Shown here: one piece after another, positions 18,778 through 28,022 of the stretch | Position numbering within the stretch: the stretch's first letter is position 1 | How the letters are laid out: the number at the start of each line of letters is the position of its first letter | From: Lachnospiraceae bacterium | Lineage (GTDB): Bacteria; Bacillota; Clostridia; Lachnospirales; Lachnospiraceae | Direction: 5' to 3' | Length of the DNA: 64,000 nt | Assembly: GCA_024403235.1 (NCBI GenBank) | Contig: JAKSSF010000007.1 | Coordinates: 27,810 to 91,809 of the forward strand | Notes under the pieces: generated by a model | What the model saw: the letters and a program-made list of their open reading frames with translations, nothing else | Told to the model about the DNA's origin: nothing | The model's database searches: none | Made by a program: the position numbers and the translations under genes

Positions 18778-19641
18778 TTAACATTGTTCCTTTAAGAAAT
18801 TCAAAAAGGTAGGAATACTACCGCCAAGATTTTCCACTCCTTCCGGGCGGGTTCCCGGTACATTGGACACATCAAAGAAATCTCCGGCTTTTGTAAGATC
18901 TGTTCTCATAAAAGAATCGGAGCCAAAAATGCCTTCTTCAATGCCTACAAATTCATCTCCCCAGAAAGAACAATCTGCGGCTTCAATTTGATCATTTTCC
19001 TGTAACAATTTGAATATTTCATCTGCATTATCACTTTTACTGGTAAGCCCTACTTCCAAATATTTTGCGTCACAGGTAGGTGCCACCTTTAAGCCGTAAT
19101 TTGCAGCGATTTCATGAGAGATATCGATTAATCCCTGGAGGCCACCTGTAATGCCATGTTCCACAAGACTGGCCTTTAACTGATCTAATTCATTTTCCTG
19201 CATGAAAAGATTATCCCCACGGTTGTTATATACCATCAGGTCAATTTTGCAGTAGTTAGGTCTGGTGAAAACAATATCCGTATCAAAATCATATTTTTCT
19301 TTCAATAAAACATGAATATCGAAGCACAGCCTATGAATATCCAAAAGGGTTTTGGTATCCGGAATGCCATCCTTGAAGATATAAGGCTTTCCATCTTTGA
19401 ACGCATAATTATAGGCACCTCTGCCTAATCCCAGATACAGATTCTCCAACTGTTCCTTGGTGAAATAGGATTCTATTTTTCCACCGGCAATATTTTCAAT
19501 GGTGGTTCCGCTGACAATGGCAAGCTTCACTCCTTTTTCCAGAAGAGGAGCCATAACTGCTACCGCTTCTTCCACGGGTGCTTTTCTGCTTTTTACTGCT
19601 GTGCCATCCCAGTCAAAGAAAATTGCTTTGTATTTTTTCAT
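18778..19641 (-). CDS. HAD-superfamily hydrolase (sugar-phosphate phosphatase or mutase-like)
   Basis: A 287-residue cytoplasmic HAD protein. Motif I is FFDWDGTAV (nucleophile Asp and acid/base Asp), motif II includes VSGTTIENI, and motif IV is SFWGDEFVGIEEG, with a cap region between about 90 and 190 (IIB-like layout). It is the last gene of an operon that includes a GH65 phosphorylase, whose product would be a sugar-1-phosphate. A phosphoglucomutase-like or phosphatase step on that product is therefore plausible, but the length (287, against about 220 for beta-phosphoglucomutase) argues against assigning that name. GAGG precedes the ATG. Confidence 0.85.
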   Translation of the reverse strand: MKKYKAIFFDWDGTAVKSRKAPVEEAVAVMAPLLEKGVKLAIVSGTTIENIAGGKIESYFTKEQLENLYLGLGRGAYNYAFKDGKPYIFKDGIPDTKTLLDIHRLCFDIHVLLKEKYDFDTDIVFTRPNYCKIDLMVYNNRGDNLFMQENELDQLKASLVEHGITGGLQGLIDISHEIAANYGLKVAPTCDAKYLEVGLTSKSDNADEIFKLLQENDQIEAADCSFWGDEFVGIEEGIFGSDSFMRTDLTKAGDFFDVSNVPGTRPEGVENLGGSIPTFLNFLKEQC

Positions 19642-19685
19642 TTATAAAGTCCTCGCTTCTTCTTTTCTATATTACAGTGCAAATA

Positions 19686-21944
19686 TTACAGTGCAAAATA
19701 ATTTTCTCCTACCTTTGCAGTCAATACCTGGTCTCTTACCTTGACACGCAATGGTGCGTCTGTATCCGCTTCTACCTGTAATGAAATGCCTTTGGAATCC
19801 ATACATGCCTGACAGATATATTCGCCGTAAACAAATCGGAAGGATAGTTGCTTCCAGTGCTCCGGCAAATGGGGATTTAATACAATGCCATCCTCGACTG
19901 CTTCCAATCCACCAAAGCCTTGTACGGCTACCATCCAGGTACCACCGTTGGCTGCAGGATGGGTACCACCGATATATAATGGTCCCAAGTACTGCTTGTA
20001 GTTTCCAAGCAGATCCAACTTAGCTGCTTTCATTAAGAACTGGTACGCCCAATCTACCTTGCCGATTTTTGCTGCAAGGAGAGCATAGATACAGGTAGAA
20101 AGAGAAGAACCATGTTCTGTACGGGGCTCATAATACGCCCAGTTCTTTTCTTTTACATCTTCACTAAATTCTTCCGAAAGAAGACTTAACAAAAGGATTA
20201 CATCTGCCTGTTTAATAATCTGGGTATTCACAGCCAATCCCACAGGACTGCCCAGGTATTCGTTAGGCTCGATAATTCTGGAGTACAATTCCTCAATGGA
20301 AAGATCTTCTTCTTTGAAATAACCGCTGAACTGTTCAATAATTCCATCTTGATTGGGCTTTGACAGATAGATTTTTTCTGCCATTTCTTTTACTTCAGGA
20401 AGCTCTTTTTCGTAGTCCAGTTTTTCCATTACTTTTTGATAATGGTCCGGATGTTCTTTTGCCAGGAAGTCCAATACTTCCAAAGTAATTTTCGCAGTGA
20501 GCCATACCATATAATTGGTATACGCATCATTATTGACTCTTTCATGGTATTCATCTGCACCGGTTACATCTAACAGTTCGAAACGATCCTTATCCTTTTT
20601 GAAATAGGCATAGGAATTAAAGAATCTTGCACATTCCATAATGACCTCTGCGCCACCTTCCAAAAGAATGGATTTATCTTTTGTGATGGTCACATATTTC
20701 CAAATACCATAGGCCACATCGGCAGAAATGTGAACCTGTTTGTCTCTAAAATAGGTACGCATTTTACGACCGGTAAAGATATCGGTAAGATTGTAATGGG
20801 TACAACCGTCTTGTCCTTTTTCCTGACTTTCCCATGGGAAAAAGGCACCTCTATAGCCATATTCCTGTGCCTTTTCATAGGCTCCTTCCAGGTTATGTAC
20901 ACGGTACATCATCAAATTTTTAGCAATCTCCGGTGCACAGTAGGCAAACATCGGCAGCATATAAATCTCTGTATCCCAGAAGTAAGCACCCTTGTAAACC
21001 TGTCCGGATAAACCTCTGGCCGGAATGGCCACCTTGTCAGTATGGGTGGGGGCAGAGCTATAGAGTAGGTAATAACTGTAATAAATAGCCTGTAGCGCTT
21101 CTTCATCGCCTTCAATAGAAAGACCAAAGCTATCATAGCGCTTCTTCCAGGCTGCACTTTGTTTGGATAAAAGAGTTTCAAATCCTGTGTCTGAAGCCTC
21201 TGAACAAAATGCCATAACACTTTCCCAGGGGTTTTCACAGTCGGTGTCTTTTCCAATAGCCACATATTTTTCAAAGGCAAAGGTTTCTCCTGGCTGCAAA
21301 GACAATGCAAAAGTAATATCTGTATCGTCATTCGTAACAGTCCCATTTCCTTTTGTAATCTTTACCAACTGTCCAATAGCGATTTCTTTGCTATCCTGCA
21401 AGGTCTTACATACCAGACCGGAAACAGCACCTTCTGCTTTTTGCTCTATAGATGCGAAATGATTGCCATTGATGTTCCATATTTCTTCGTCAATGCCTGT
21501 CTGAATGGTTAACTCCATAGCAGCTTCTGCCTTCACACTATATTCCATTACCAGCAAATGAATGTTGTCGATGGAAGCAAACTGATTGGCCTCTATGGTA
21601 ACCTTTTTCCCATCCTCTGTTTCCAGGGTAGTCTGCCGATACTGCTTTCCTGCAGACAAATCCAGGCCCTGAGTATGTTCCAATATCTTACTATCCAAAA
21701 CAGACAAAGGTTTGTTCCGGTAATATACCTTGGTAAGCAAGCCGTTTGGCATGTTGATAGGCTCTCGCCAACCATTTCCATTATCATCAAAAATCTCAGA
21801 TAGAGTGCAGGCTGCCAACTGCTCTTTTCCATACTCCTGCAGGGTTCCGCGATAGCCAAAGTATCCATTTCCTACAGAAAATTTACTGCCAAAAAATTCT
21901 ATTTTTTCTTGATTAAAACCTTTTTCTTCTATACGCCACTGCAT
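19686..21944 (-). CDS. Glycoside hydrolase family 65 phosphorylase
   Basis: A 752-residue enzyme with the GH65 order: an N-terminal beta-sandwich (about 1-270; GYFGYRGTLQEYG), a helical linker, an (alpha/alpha)6 barrel (about 320-670; GAYFWDTEIYMLPMF, AFFPWESQ, the acid region VTGADEYHE near residue 465, HGSSLSTCIYA) and a C-terminal domain with YICQACMDSKG. The family phosphorolyses alpha-linked disaccharides such as maltose, kojibiose, nigerose or trehalose to beta-glucose-1-phosphate; which substrate is used cannot be told here. There is no signal peptide, so it acts inside the cell. GAGG precedes the ATG. Confidence 0.92.
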   Translation of the reverse strand: MQWRIEEKGFNQEKIEFFGSKFSVGNGYFGYRGTLQEYGKEQLAACTLSEIFDDNGNGWREPINMPNGLLTKVYYRNKPLSVLDSKILEHTQGLDLSAGKQYRQTTLETEDGKKVTIEANQFASIDNIHLLVMEYSVKAEAAMELTIQTGIDEEIWNINGNHFASIEQKAEGAVSGLVCKTLQDSKEIAIGQLVKITKGNGTVTNDDTDITFALSLQPGETFAFEKYVAIGKDTDCENPWESVMAFCSEASDTGFETLLSKQSAAWKKRYDSFGLSIEGDEEALQAIYYSYYLLYSSAPTHTDKVAIPARGLSGQVYKGAYFWDTEIYMLPMFAYCAPEIAKNLMMYRVHNLEGAYEKAQEYGYRGAFFPWESQEKGQDGCTHYNLTDIFTGRKMRTYFRDKQVHISADVAYGIWKYVTITKDKSILLEGGAEVIMECARFFNSYAYFKKDKDRFELLDVTGADEYHERVNNDAYTNYMVWLTAKITLEVLDFLAKEHPDHYQKVMEKLDYEKELPEVKEMAEKIYLSKPNQDGIIEQFSGYFKEEDLSIEELYSRIIEPNEYLGSPVGLAVNTQIIKQADVILLLSLLSEEFSEDVKEKNWAYYEPRTEHGSSLSTCIYALLAAKIGKVDWAYQFLMKAAKLDLLGNYKQYLGPLYIGGTHPAANGGTWMVAVQGFGGLEAVEDGIVLNPHLPEHWKQLSFRFVYGEYICQACMDSKGISLQVEADTDAPLRVKVRDQVLTAKVGENYFAL

Positions 21945-21974
21945 AGTCTTTCACCTCTTTTTTCATAAAACATC

Positions 21975-22005
21975 GAGACACTTCTATACGCTACAGAAGT
22001 GTCTC
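21975..22005 (-). terminator. Hairpin between GH29 and GH65 genes
   Basis: An 11-bp perfect stem (GAGACACTTCT / AGAAGTGTCTC) with a nine-base loop. The minus strand afterwards has only a short TTTTA, so it is probably a processing or partial-termination hairpin inside the operon. Confidence 0.6.
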
Positions 22006-22013
22006 AGCGGTGC

Positions 22014-23321
22014 TTATTTTAAAGTAATCTCTAATACTTCATCCACATCTTCATCTATGGAGAATGAGAAATATTCCGGTACGCCATAATTGACAAATTC
22101 ACAATCCGGGAATTCTTTCGCTACCCAAGGTACCAGAGTACGCATCTCATAACCGTCTGCCAGGCGGCGGATTTTCTTTACTCTGCCCTTAATACCAGGT
22201 AAGGCAATGGCGCCAATACTTTGCTCTGTTACATGGGCATACAGTTTATTGCCGTTTTGTGTATAGCGTCCCCATTCCGGTTTTTCAATCTCCGCCATAC
22301 CACAGTTATAAATACTTTCTCCGTTTCTGCCCATCCATTCGCCAACTTCCGTTAACACTTTCTGCTGCCATTTGGGAATATTTCCTTTTGCATCAGGAGA
22401 AATGTTGACAATCATATTGCCGTTTTTGCTAACGCACTCTACCAGCTTCTTAATAATCTGGGTAGCACTCTTGTGGTGCTTATCGTTCGGTGTATAGCCC
22501 CAGTTATTGTCTAAGGTAAAACAAGCTTCCCATGGCACCGGTCTGCCGGAAGGGGTCCGTAAGCCTCTTGGAGGAATGATCATCTCAGGACAAGTAAAGT
22601 CTCCACTAAAAATAGTAGGTTCATCGGTCATAATAGAACCATAGCTTTCGCCACTACCATCTAATCTGCCGTTAATCACAATACCCGGCTGCAGAGTTCT
22701 TACCATATCCAAAAGCTCTGTACCTTTCCAGTTTTCTGCAATATGGTCATCATAAGAAAAGTCAAACCAGAGAAGATCGATTTTTCCATAATTGGTCATC
22801 AACTCTCTTACCTGATTATGCATGAAGGTTAAGTATCTGTCCCAATCATGGGTTCTGCCTTTGAACTCCTCATGATTACGATCTGCATGGAACCTGTCCC
22901 CATAGGCAGGGAAATCCGGATGCTCCCAATCCAGTAAAGAAAAATAGAAACCAACTTTCAGCCCTGCTTCTCGAAAGGCTTCTACATATTCTTTTACAAA
23001 ATCTCTTTTACATTCTGTATTGGTGGTTTTATACTCAGAAAACTGTGTATCCCAAAGGGCAAAACCTTCATGATGTTTTGTGGTAAGAACAGCGTATTTC
23101 ATGCCTGCTGCTTTAGCAAGACTTGCCCACTGTTTCATATCACACTGGGTAGGATTCCATTCTTCAAAATACTGTCTGTAGTCTTCCGGACGAATCTGTT
23201 CATCACTTCTCACCCATTCACCACGACCCGGAATGGCATATAAGCCCCAATGAATAAACATACCGAAACGATCCTTCATAAACCATTTCGTTCTTTCCTC
23301 TCTATCTTCCATAATTCCCAT
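22014..23321 (-). CDS. Alpha-L-fucosidase, GH29 family
   Basis: A 435-residue enzyme with the GH29 catalytic barrel from the N terminus: RFGMFIHWGLYAIPGRGEW, AKAAGMKYAVLTTKHHEGFALWD, GFYFSLLDWEHPDF and DLLWFDFSYDD, where the Asp near residue 187 is the expected nucleophile. A C-terminal small domain follows. No signal peptide is present, so it should act on imported fucosylated oligosaccharides. It is 15 bases downstream of the GH43-like gene and shares its transcript. AGGAGG lies ten bases before the ATG I use. A second in-frame ATG three codons on is possible. Confidence 0.93.
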   Translation of the reverse strand: MGIMEDREERTKWFMKDRFGMFIHWGLYAIPGRGEWVRSDEQIRPEDYRQYFEEWNPTQCDMKQWASLAKAAGMKYAVLTTKHHEGFALWDTQFSEYKTTNTECKRDFVKEYVEAFREAGLKVGFYFSLLDWEHPDFPAYGDRFHADRNHEEFKGRTHDWDRYLTFMHNQVRELMTNYGKIDLLWFDFSYDDHIAENWKGTELLDMVRTLQPGIVINGRLDGSGESYGSIMTDEPTIFSGDFTCPEMIIPPRGLRTPSGRPVPWEACFTLDNNWGYTPNDKHHKSATQIIKKLVECVSKNGNMIVNISPDAKGNIPKWQQKVLTEVGEWMGRNGESIYNCGMAEIEKPEWGRYTQNGNKLYAHVTEQSIGAIALPGIKGRVKKIRRLADGYEMRTLVPWVAKEFPDCEFVNYGVPEYFSFSIDEDVDEVLEITLK

Positions 23322-23336
23322 ACTGCATTTTCCTCC

Positions 23337-24329
23337 TTATACTTTCTTTAAACTTGTCATCATCTCTGTATAGGTATTTTCCGTATAACCAATCTGCCAG
23401 CCTGCCGATTGTCCTGCAGAATACCAAAGTCTAATCAAATCTGCTTCCACTTCATAACGGAAGGTACTACGATAGATAAAATCATTATCCCAACCATCTT
23501 CTCGCATTGCCAAAACGGGCTTTTCGTATGTTTCCCAAAGGATACCATCTTTGGACTTTGCAAAGAATAAATCTGTGTGATCTGATCCACCGCCATTTTT
23601 ATACGCAGAAAAGAATGTCCAGTACTCTTCTTTTTCCGGAATGTATCTTACATCCAGGTGCCATACCTGATAGCCATTCTGGCTAAAACTATTTTCCAAA
23701 GATTGAGGTTCTCCCCAGGAAAGTCCGTCTTCAGAAAGTCGCAAATCCACATGGTTGCATTGGTTGTTCCAACCTTGATCTCTGGTGTTTACAGACCACA
23801 TGCGATAGGTTCCGTCAGGTCCTTTTACAATGGCCGGAGAGAGCAAATCATACCGGTAGGTAGAAGTAGCTACCGCTACGGGGGAATCCACCTTAAATCC
23901 CTCTCCGTCTTTTGCAACTTTAATCATTCTTACTTCTGAGGGATGACAGCCTTCTTCCCCATAAACCGGTTCATCCTTAGACCATACATAGTAAACCTGC
24001 AGTACATCTTCTTTTTCGTTATAGATCAAATCTGTATCACAGTTATGGAAGGGCAAAGGCTCCTCTGCAATGCCTGTCAAAGGATTTTGTAAACCCTTTG
24101 GCACTTCCCAGTGAAGACCATCATTAGAAGCCGCTAAACAAGGATTTTCAAACTGAGAATTGCCTGTCTGGTTCGGGGTTACTGCCATCCAGTAGGTGTA
24201 ACCCTGCCAGGGTTTCTCTAACTTCACCACATCAGGATGGGTAAGACCATAAATCTTTCCAGGTGCTTCAAAGGAAGGAATTGTAATGGGGTTTTCGCAA
24301 TAGGGCATAGGGGTTATGGTATTTGTCAT
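23337..24329 (-). CDS. GH43/GH32-like five-bladed beta-propeller glycosidase
   Basis: A roughly 330-residue protein with the repeat pattern of a five-bladed propeller: THPDVVKLEKPWQGYTYWMA, then ENPCLAASNDGLHW, YYVWSKDEP, KGPDGTYRMWSVN, YWTFFSAYK, LFFAKSKDGILW and LWYSAGQSAGWQIGYTE. Repeated SxDGxxW blades and the early HPD/ENP acidic positions fit the GH43-GH32-GH68-GH130 group, but I cannot name the family or linkage. The ATG ending at 24329 (MTNTIT) is preferred. The ATG five codons upstream lies in a strong hairpin and lacks a ribosome binding site. Likely intracellular; it may be a non-hydrolytic member. Confidence 0.75.
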   Translation of the reverse strand: MTNTITPMPYCENPITIPSFEAPGKIYGLTHPDVVKLEKPWQGYTYWMAVTPNQTGNSQFENPCLAASNDGLHWEVPKGLQNPLTGIAEEPLPFHNCDTDLIYNEKEDVLQVYYVWSKDEPVYGEEGCHPSEVRMIKVAKDGEGFKVDSPVAVATSTYRYDLLSPAIVKGPDGTYRMWSVNTRDQGWNNQCNHVDLRLSEDGLSWGEPQSLENSFSQNGYQVWHLDVRYIPEKEEYWTFFSAYKNGGGSDHTDLFFAKSKDGILWETYEKPVLAMREDGWDNDFIYRSTFRYEVEADLIRLWYSAGQSAGWQIGYTENTYTEMMTSLKKV

Positions 24330-24342
24330 TTTCGTTTCCCGC

Positions 24343-24375
24343 ATAACTGTATTTTCTTAGAGAAAGTACAGTTAT
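24343..24375 (-). repeat. Hairpin in the gap after the GH4 gene
   Basis: A 9-bp stem ATAACTGTA / TACAGTTAT is extended by an inner TTTCT/AGAAA stem with a three-base loop. It covers the upstream candidate start codon of the propeller gene. There is no U-tract, so it is more likely an mRNA processing or expression-balancing structure than a terminator. Confidence 0.6.
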
Positions 24376-24414
24376 CTATCCTTTCATTTTTAGTATTTAT
24401 TTCAAGTTCTATCA

Positions 24415-25797
24415 TTAGTGATAGGTTGGTAACCAATCTCCATGGGCTGCAATCAAATCGTCCACCAGGTTATGAATCTCTTCTATAGTAAGTTCACTGC
24501 CTACATGGGGATCTAATAATGCTGCCTGATAGATGCATTCTTTCTTTTCGGTAAGGGCTGCATCTACAACCAACTGGTGAATACCTACATGAGTCATATT
24601 TAATGCTGCAAGCTGATGTGGCAGTTTTCCAATGTGTACAGGTTGAATGCCGCCTTCATTGGCAAGACAGGTAACTTCTACCACACAGTCTTCCGGAAGG
24701 TTAGTAATGAGGCCATTATTCATTACATTTCCAGCGAAAGAATAGGGCTTTCCTGTTTCAATGGCCTCAATAATTCCGGAAGCATATTCTCTACTGCGGG
24801 TATGGGTCAAATCTTTGTTATGTACTAATTTCTCCGCCTGGGCTTTCCACTGTTCCTGCTGCTCGATACATCTTCTTGGATATTCGTCCAAAGGAATGTT
24901 GTAAGCATCAATCAATTCCGGATGATCTTTTTTAATAAACCATGGATAATATTCTGCACTATGCTCACTGGATTCGGTGATATAGTAGCCAAACTGTTTC
25001 ATCAATTCAAAACGAACCATATCGTCATGATCATCCACTGGGAAATCTCTATGTTCCTTTGGTACAGAATCTGCTGTATCAGGATGTATCTGCCTCATCA
25101 AATCATAGGTATCGTGAATAGGTCCTTCCAACGCTTTCTTACGAATGGTAGGATAATAATCTTCTCCATAGCGGCTGATTTCCAATAACCACGCCTGATG
25201 ATTGATACCGGCAATTTTGTAATTCAAACCATCTATCGGTAACTGCAATCTTCCCAATAATTCCGGAATACAGGTCTGGTGAGAATGGCATAAGCCGATG
25301 GTCTTAATTTTGGTTCCTCTATTCATGGCCAGAGTCAACATAGACATAGGATTGGTATAGTTAATAAACAATGCATCGGGGCAAACCTGCTCCATATCTT
25401 TGGCAAAATCCAACATAACGGGAATGGTTCGAAGGGCGCGGAAAATACCACCAATACCATGGGTATCTCCAATGGTTTGACGAATGCCATATTTCTTTGG
25501 AATCTCAAAGTCTGTAATGGTACAAGGATCATAGCCTCCTACCTGAATGGCGTTGATGACATATTTTGCACCCCGAAGAGCTTCTAAACGGTCTGTATAT
25601 TTTTCAATCTTTGCTTTTCCCTGATTGGAATTTGTATTGATATTGGATAACATCAGATAGGACTCTTCCAATCTCTGGGGATTGATATCATAAAGGGCAT
25701 ATTCATACTCTCTTAGACAGTCTGTCTGTAAGCAGTCTCCCAATACATTTTTTGCAAATATGGTGCTGCCTGCCCCAAGAAATGTGATTTTGTTCAT
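24415..25797 (-). CDS. GH4-family NAD-dependent alpha-glycosidase (alpha-galactosidase/glucosidase group)
   Basis: A 460-residue cytoplasmic enzyme. An N-terminal Rossmann fold (ITFLGAGSTIFAKNVLGD) binds NAD. NYTNPMSMLT, the metal-ligand pair in GLCHSHQT and GINHQAWLLE, and EHSAEYYPWF are family GH4 hallmarks. GH4 enzymes cleave by redox-assisted elimination using NAD and a divalent metal. The length and motifs are nearest the MelA/alpha-glucosidase group rather than the 6-phospho-glycosidases, which fits non-PTS uptake. It lies 48 bases after the kinase gene, with AAGGAG before the ATG. Confidence 0.92.
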   Translation of the reverse strand: MNKITFLGAGSTIFAKNVLGDCLQTDCLREYEYALYDINPQRLEESYLMLSNINTNSNQGKAKIEKYTDRLEALRGAKYVINAIQVGGYDPCTITDFEIPKKYGIRQTIGDTHGIGGIFRALRTIPVMLDFAKDMEQVCPDALFINYTNPMSMLTLAMNRGTKIKTIGLCHSHQTCIPELLGRLQLPIDGLNYKIAGINHQAWLLEISRYGEDYYPTIRKKALEGPIHDTYDLMRQIHPDTADSVPKEHRDFPVDDHDDMVRFELMKQFGYYITESSEHSAEYYPWFIKKDHPELIDAYNIPLDEYPRRCIEQQEQWKAQAEKLVHNKDLTHTRSREYASGIIEAIETGKPYSFAGNVMNNGLITNLPEDCVVEVTCLANEGGIQPVHIGKLPHQLAALNMTHVGIHQLVVDAALTEKKECIYQAALLDPHVGSELTIEEIHNLVDDLIAAHGDWLPTYH

Positions 25798-25845
25798 GTT
25801 TTTTCTCCTTTTTCTCTATAGATTTATGTTATGTTTTTGAAAATG

Positions 25846-26763
25846 TTATCTATTTTTTATAGCCAATAAAAGGGCTCCTTCTACGGCACTTCCTTTCGCC
25901 TCTACCAGTACACAATTTTCTTTTTCTATCAGCGTTTTCAGGGTTGGTAACACAAACTGACTAGCATGAAATAAACCACCTAAGTAGGATACCGGAATGG
26001 GATACTCCGAAAACTGTAGTTGCTTCTTTACACCCAAAATAATCAAAGCCAGTTCCTCTGCTGCCTCTTTATAAATGCGGATGGCATTGGCATCTCCCTG
26101 TAGAGCTGCTTCTAATGCTATTTTTTGCAACGCTGCCACTTTATCCCTATGGGGGAAAATGGTATCTGTTACAAGACCAATAAACTCAAAATCTTCCTGC
26201 AGGGAAAATTCCTTATAAATCAAATCATACAGTGGACCTTTGGGTAATCTGCCATCTGCTTCCTTGGAAAAGACTTCCATCACTTTTTTCCCTACCCAAT
26301 AGCAACTGCCTTCGTCACCAAAGATTTCACTAAAGCCTCCGCAACGAACGGTTTTTCCAGATCCGTCAAAGCCTACTGCAATAGAACCGGTACCGGCCAC
26401 CAAATGAATGCCTATGTCACTTTGCAGCGCTCCTGCAGCACCTACTACTGCATCATTGACAATGGTAACTTTACAGGGTTTTAATATTTCTGTCAGTTTG
26501 ACTGTAATCTCCTGATCTTTATTTTTATTTTCTCCATAGCAGGGTAATCCGATACATATGCTGTCACAGTCGAAAAGGGTAATGTTTTCTTCTGACAGAA
26601 TTGCTTTTATACCTGACATTAGAAGATTGACTACTCCTATAACACCGATTTCCATATAAGAACTTCCACCTAATGTGGTGGTTGCCAGAATCTCCCCTTT
26701 TTCATTTCCCAGGACAAAGGCTGTCTTAGTGCCGCCTCCATCAATACCAATAAAATATGCCAA
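25846..26763 (-). CDS. BadF/BadG-type sugar kinase (N-acetylglucosamine kinase-like)
   Basis: A 305-residue ASKHA-fold kinase. The phosphate-1 loop GIDGGGTKTAF is at the N terminus, DAVVGAAGAL and HLVAGTGSIAVGF form the central loops, and a C-terminal adenosine segment reads VEAKGSAVEGALLLA. The family includes bacterial and mammalian GlcNAc kinases and glucosamine kinases. It starts with TTG (26761-26763) behind a strong AAAGGAGGGG site. As first gene of the glycan operon it would phosphorylate a monosaccharide released by the downstream glycosidases; amino-sugar specificity is inferred, not shown. Confidence 0.88.
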   Translation of the reverse strand: MAYFIGIDGGGTKTAFVLGNEKGEILATTTLGGSSYMEIGVIGVVNLLMSGIKAILSEENITLFDCDSICIGLPCYGENKNKDQEITVKLTEILKPCKVTIVNDAVVGAAGALQSDIGIHLVAGTGSIAVGFDGSGKTVRCGGFSEIFGDEGSCYWVGKKVMEVFSKEADGRLPKGPLYDLIYKEFSLQEDFEFIGLVTDTIFPHRDKVAALQKIALEAALQGDANAIRIYKEAAEELALIILGVKKQLQFSEYPIPVSYLGGLFHASQFVLPTLKTLIEKENCVLVEAKGSAVEGALLLAIKNR

Positions 26764-26924
26764 TTTCGCCCCTCCTTTATCCGGGAACTCAATCCCTCTG
26801 AAATAATCACAAATTTTGGCAATCTTGTACTTATACAGTATTCTATCACTATCCCATCCAAGGTTTAATGTAATTAAATTACTTAAAACTTGGATTATTT
26901 TTACCTTTATTCCAAAAAAGAGAA

Positions 26925-26954
26925 AAGACGCGTAGATATTTATCTACGCGCCTT
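26925..26954 (-). terminator. Terminator after the Rpn-type nuclease gene
   Basis: A stem of about 13 bp (AAGACGCGTAGAT / ATCTACGCGCCTT) with a tight loop. The only mismatch is a G-U pair on the minus strand, followed there by TTTTCTCTTTTTT. It lies about 66 bases beyond the stop of the nuclease gene and upstream of the kinase operon. Confidence 0.85.
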
Positions 26955-27020
26955 ACATGATATATCTTATATCTAACTATTGTCCTGCTAAGTCACTTGA
27001 AAAAGAAAATACTATATGTT

Positions 27021-27854
27021 TTACTTCAACAACAAAGTAAATTCCTGCTCTGTCATTCCGGCTTTGACAGCTGCATCTGCAGCTTTTAGCAATCCATCTT
27101 TTACAAGTTCTATTAGTTGTTCTAATTTTCCTATACTTTTACCTTCTGCTATACCTTCTGATTTGCCTTTTGCTATACCTTCCGCTATACCTTCCGCTTT
27201 ACTAGCTTCCAAATATTCTTCCATTATCTTACACATAATCCCTACTCCTCCTTCTGTCGTCTTCAATTCTGCCATGCGCTTTGCTGTTTCCGGAAATTTC
27301 TCATCGTGAATTTCTTTCTGTAAAAAACACTTCATCAACTCCGCGATTTCTGATCCATCATGAATCTCTGTGTTAACAAAAATCATCTGTAAGCCATCGT
27401 CTACTATTGTGCCAGTTTCTCTTAAGACTTTGTCTACATGATAAATTGTTTTTCCTTCTTTGAAAATGTCAAACTCGGATATGTAAACCACATACATATC
27501 TAGGACATCATCAAAAGATTCATTTGGATTAGAGTCCTTGACAGTTATACTTGCCGCATTGAAACGAACTCTTTTCAGATGGTTATCATTGTCAGACCTT
27601 TGCACCTCAATATTACATTTTGTGCCATTACCAAGTGTACACAATGCATCCAATCTTACAGATCTACCGTAAAGATTTCTTTTACTGCTTTGGACGATTA
27701 CATCCTCCACAGTCAGTTTAGGATCTTCTAAAATAACCCTAAGTATTTCCTGGCATACTTTAATATCGTCTGCCAATGCTTCAAAGAAAACATCATCTAT
27801 TGGACGAAGTTCTTTGATTTTTTCCCTTTTCTCTTCAAGGGTAAGAATGGACAT
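27021..27854 (-). CDS. Rpn-family PD-(D/E)XK nuclease / transposase-like protein
   Basis: A 277-residue protein with the Rpn/YhgA-like layout. LRPIDDVFFEALADDIKVCQEILRVIL at the start and LDALCTLGNGTKCNIEVQRSD (the D...ExQ nuclease core) in the middle are followed by a low-complexity tail of short AEGIAEGIAKGKSEG-like repeats (about 205-235) ending in EQEFTLLLK. Such proteins are recombination-promoting nucleases, often in many copies per genome. I start at the ATG ending at 27854, with AAAGGAGG six bases upstream; the open frame runs 15 codons further. It stands alone with its own terminator. Confidence 0.88.
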   Translation of the reverse strand: MSILTLEEKREKIKELRPIDDVFFEALADDIKVCQEILRVILEDPKLTVEDVIVQSSKRNLYGRSVRLDALCTLGNGTKCNIEVQRSDNDNHLKRVRFNAASITVKDSNPNESFDDVLDMYVVYISEFDIFKEGKTIYHVDKVLRETGTIVDDGLQMIFVNTEIHDGSEIAELMKCFLQKEIHDEKFPETAKRMAELKTTEGGVGIMCKIMEEYLEASKAEGIAEGIAKGKSEGIAEGKSIGKLEQLIELVKDGLLKAADAAVKAGMTEQEFTLLLK

Positions 27855-27950
27855 AAAGTCCTCCTTTCCCTTCTCTTCGTGTGTAAAATTATAACTCATA
27901 TTAGAAAAGCAGGCAAGGGATGTGTTCGCAATACACTAGGAATATATATA

Positions 27951-27991
27951 AAAAAGGAGCTGCGCACTAATTGCTTAGTTGAGACAGCCCC
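27951..27991 (-). terminator. Terminator of the first CUT1/sensory operon
   Basis: On the minus strand GGGGCTG pairs with CAGCTCC (one G-U) outside a nested ACTAA/TTAGT stem with a four-base loop, followed by a TTTTTT run. It lies about 30 bases after the stop of the last lipoprotein gene. Confidence 0.85.
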
Positions 27992-28022
27992 ATTTTTATA
28001 TATTGCATATATTTTTTGTTCT

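Noticed and set aside
27140..27220. Short direct repeats that might suggest a CRISPR or minisatellite
   Set aside because: They encode the AEGIA/KSEG low-complexity tail common in Rpn-family proteins and have no spacer structure.
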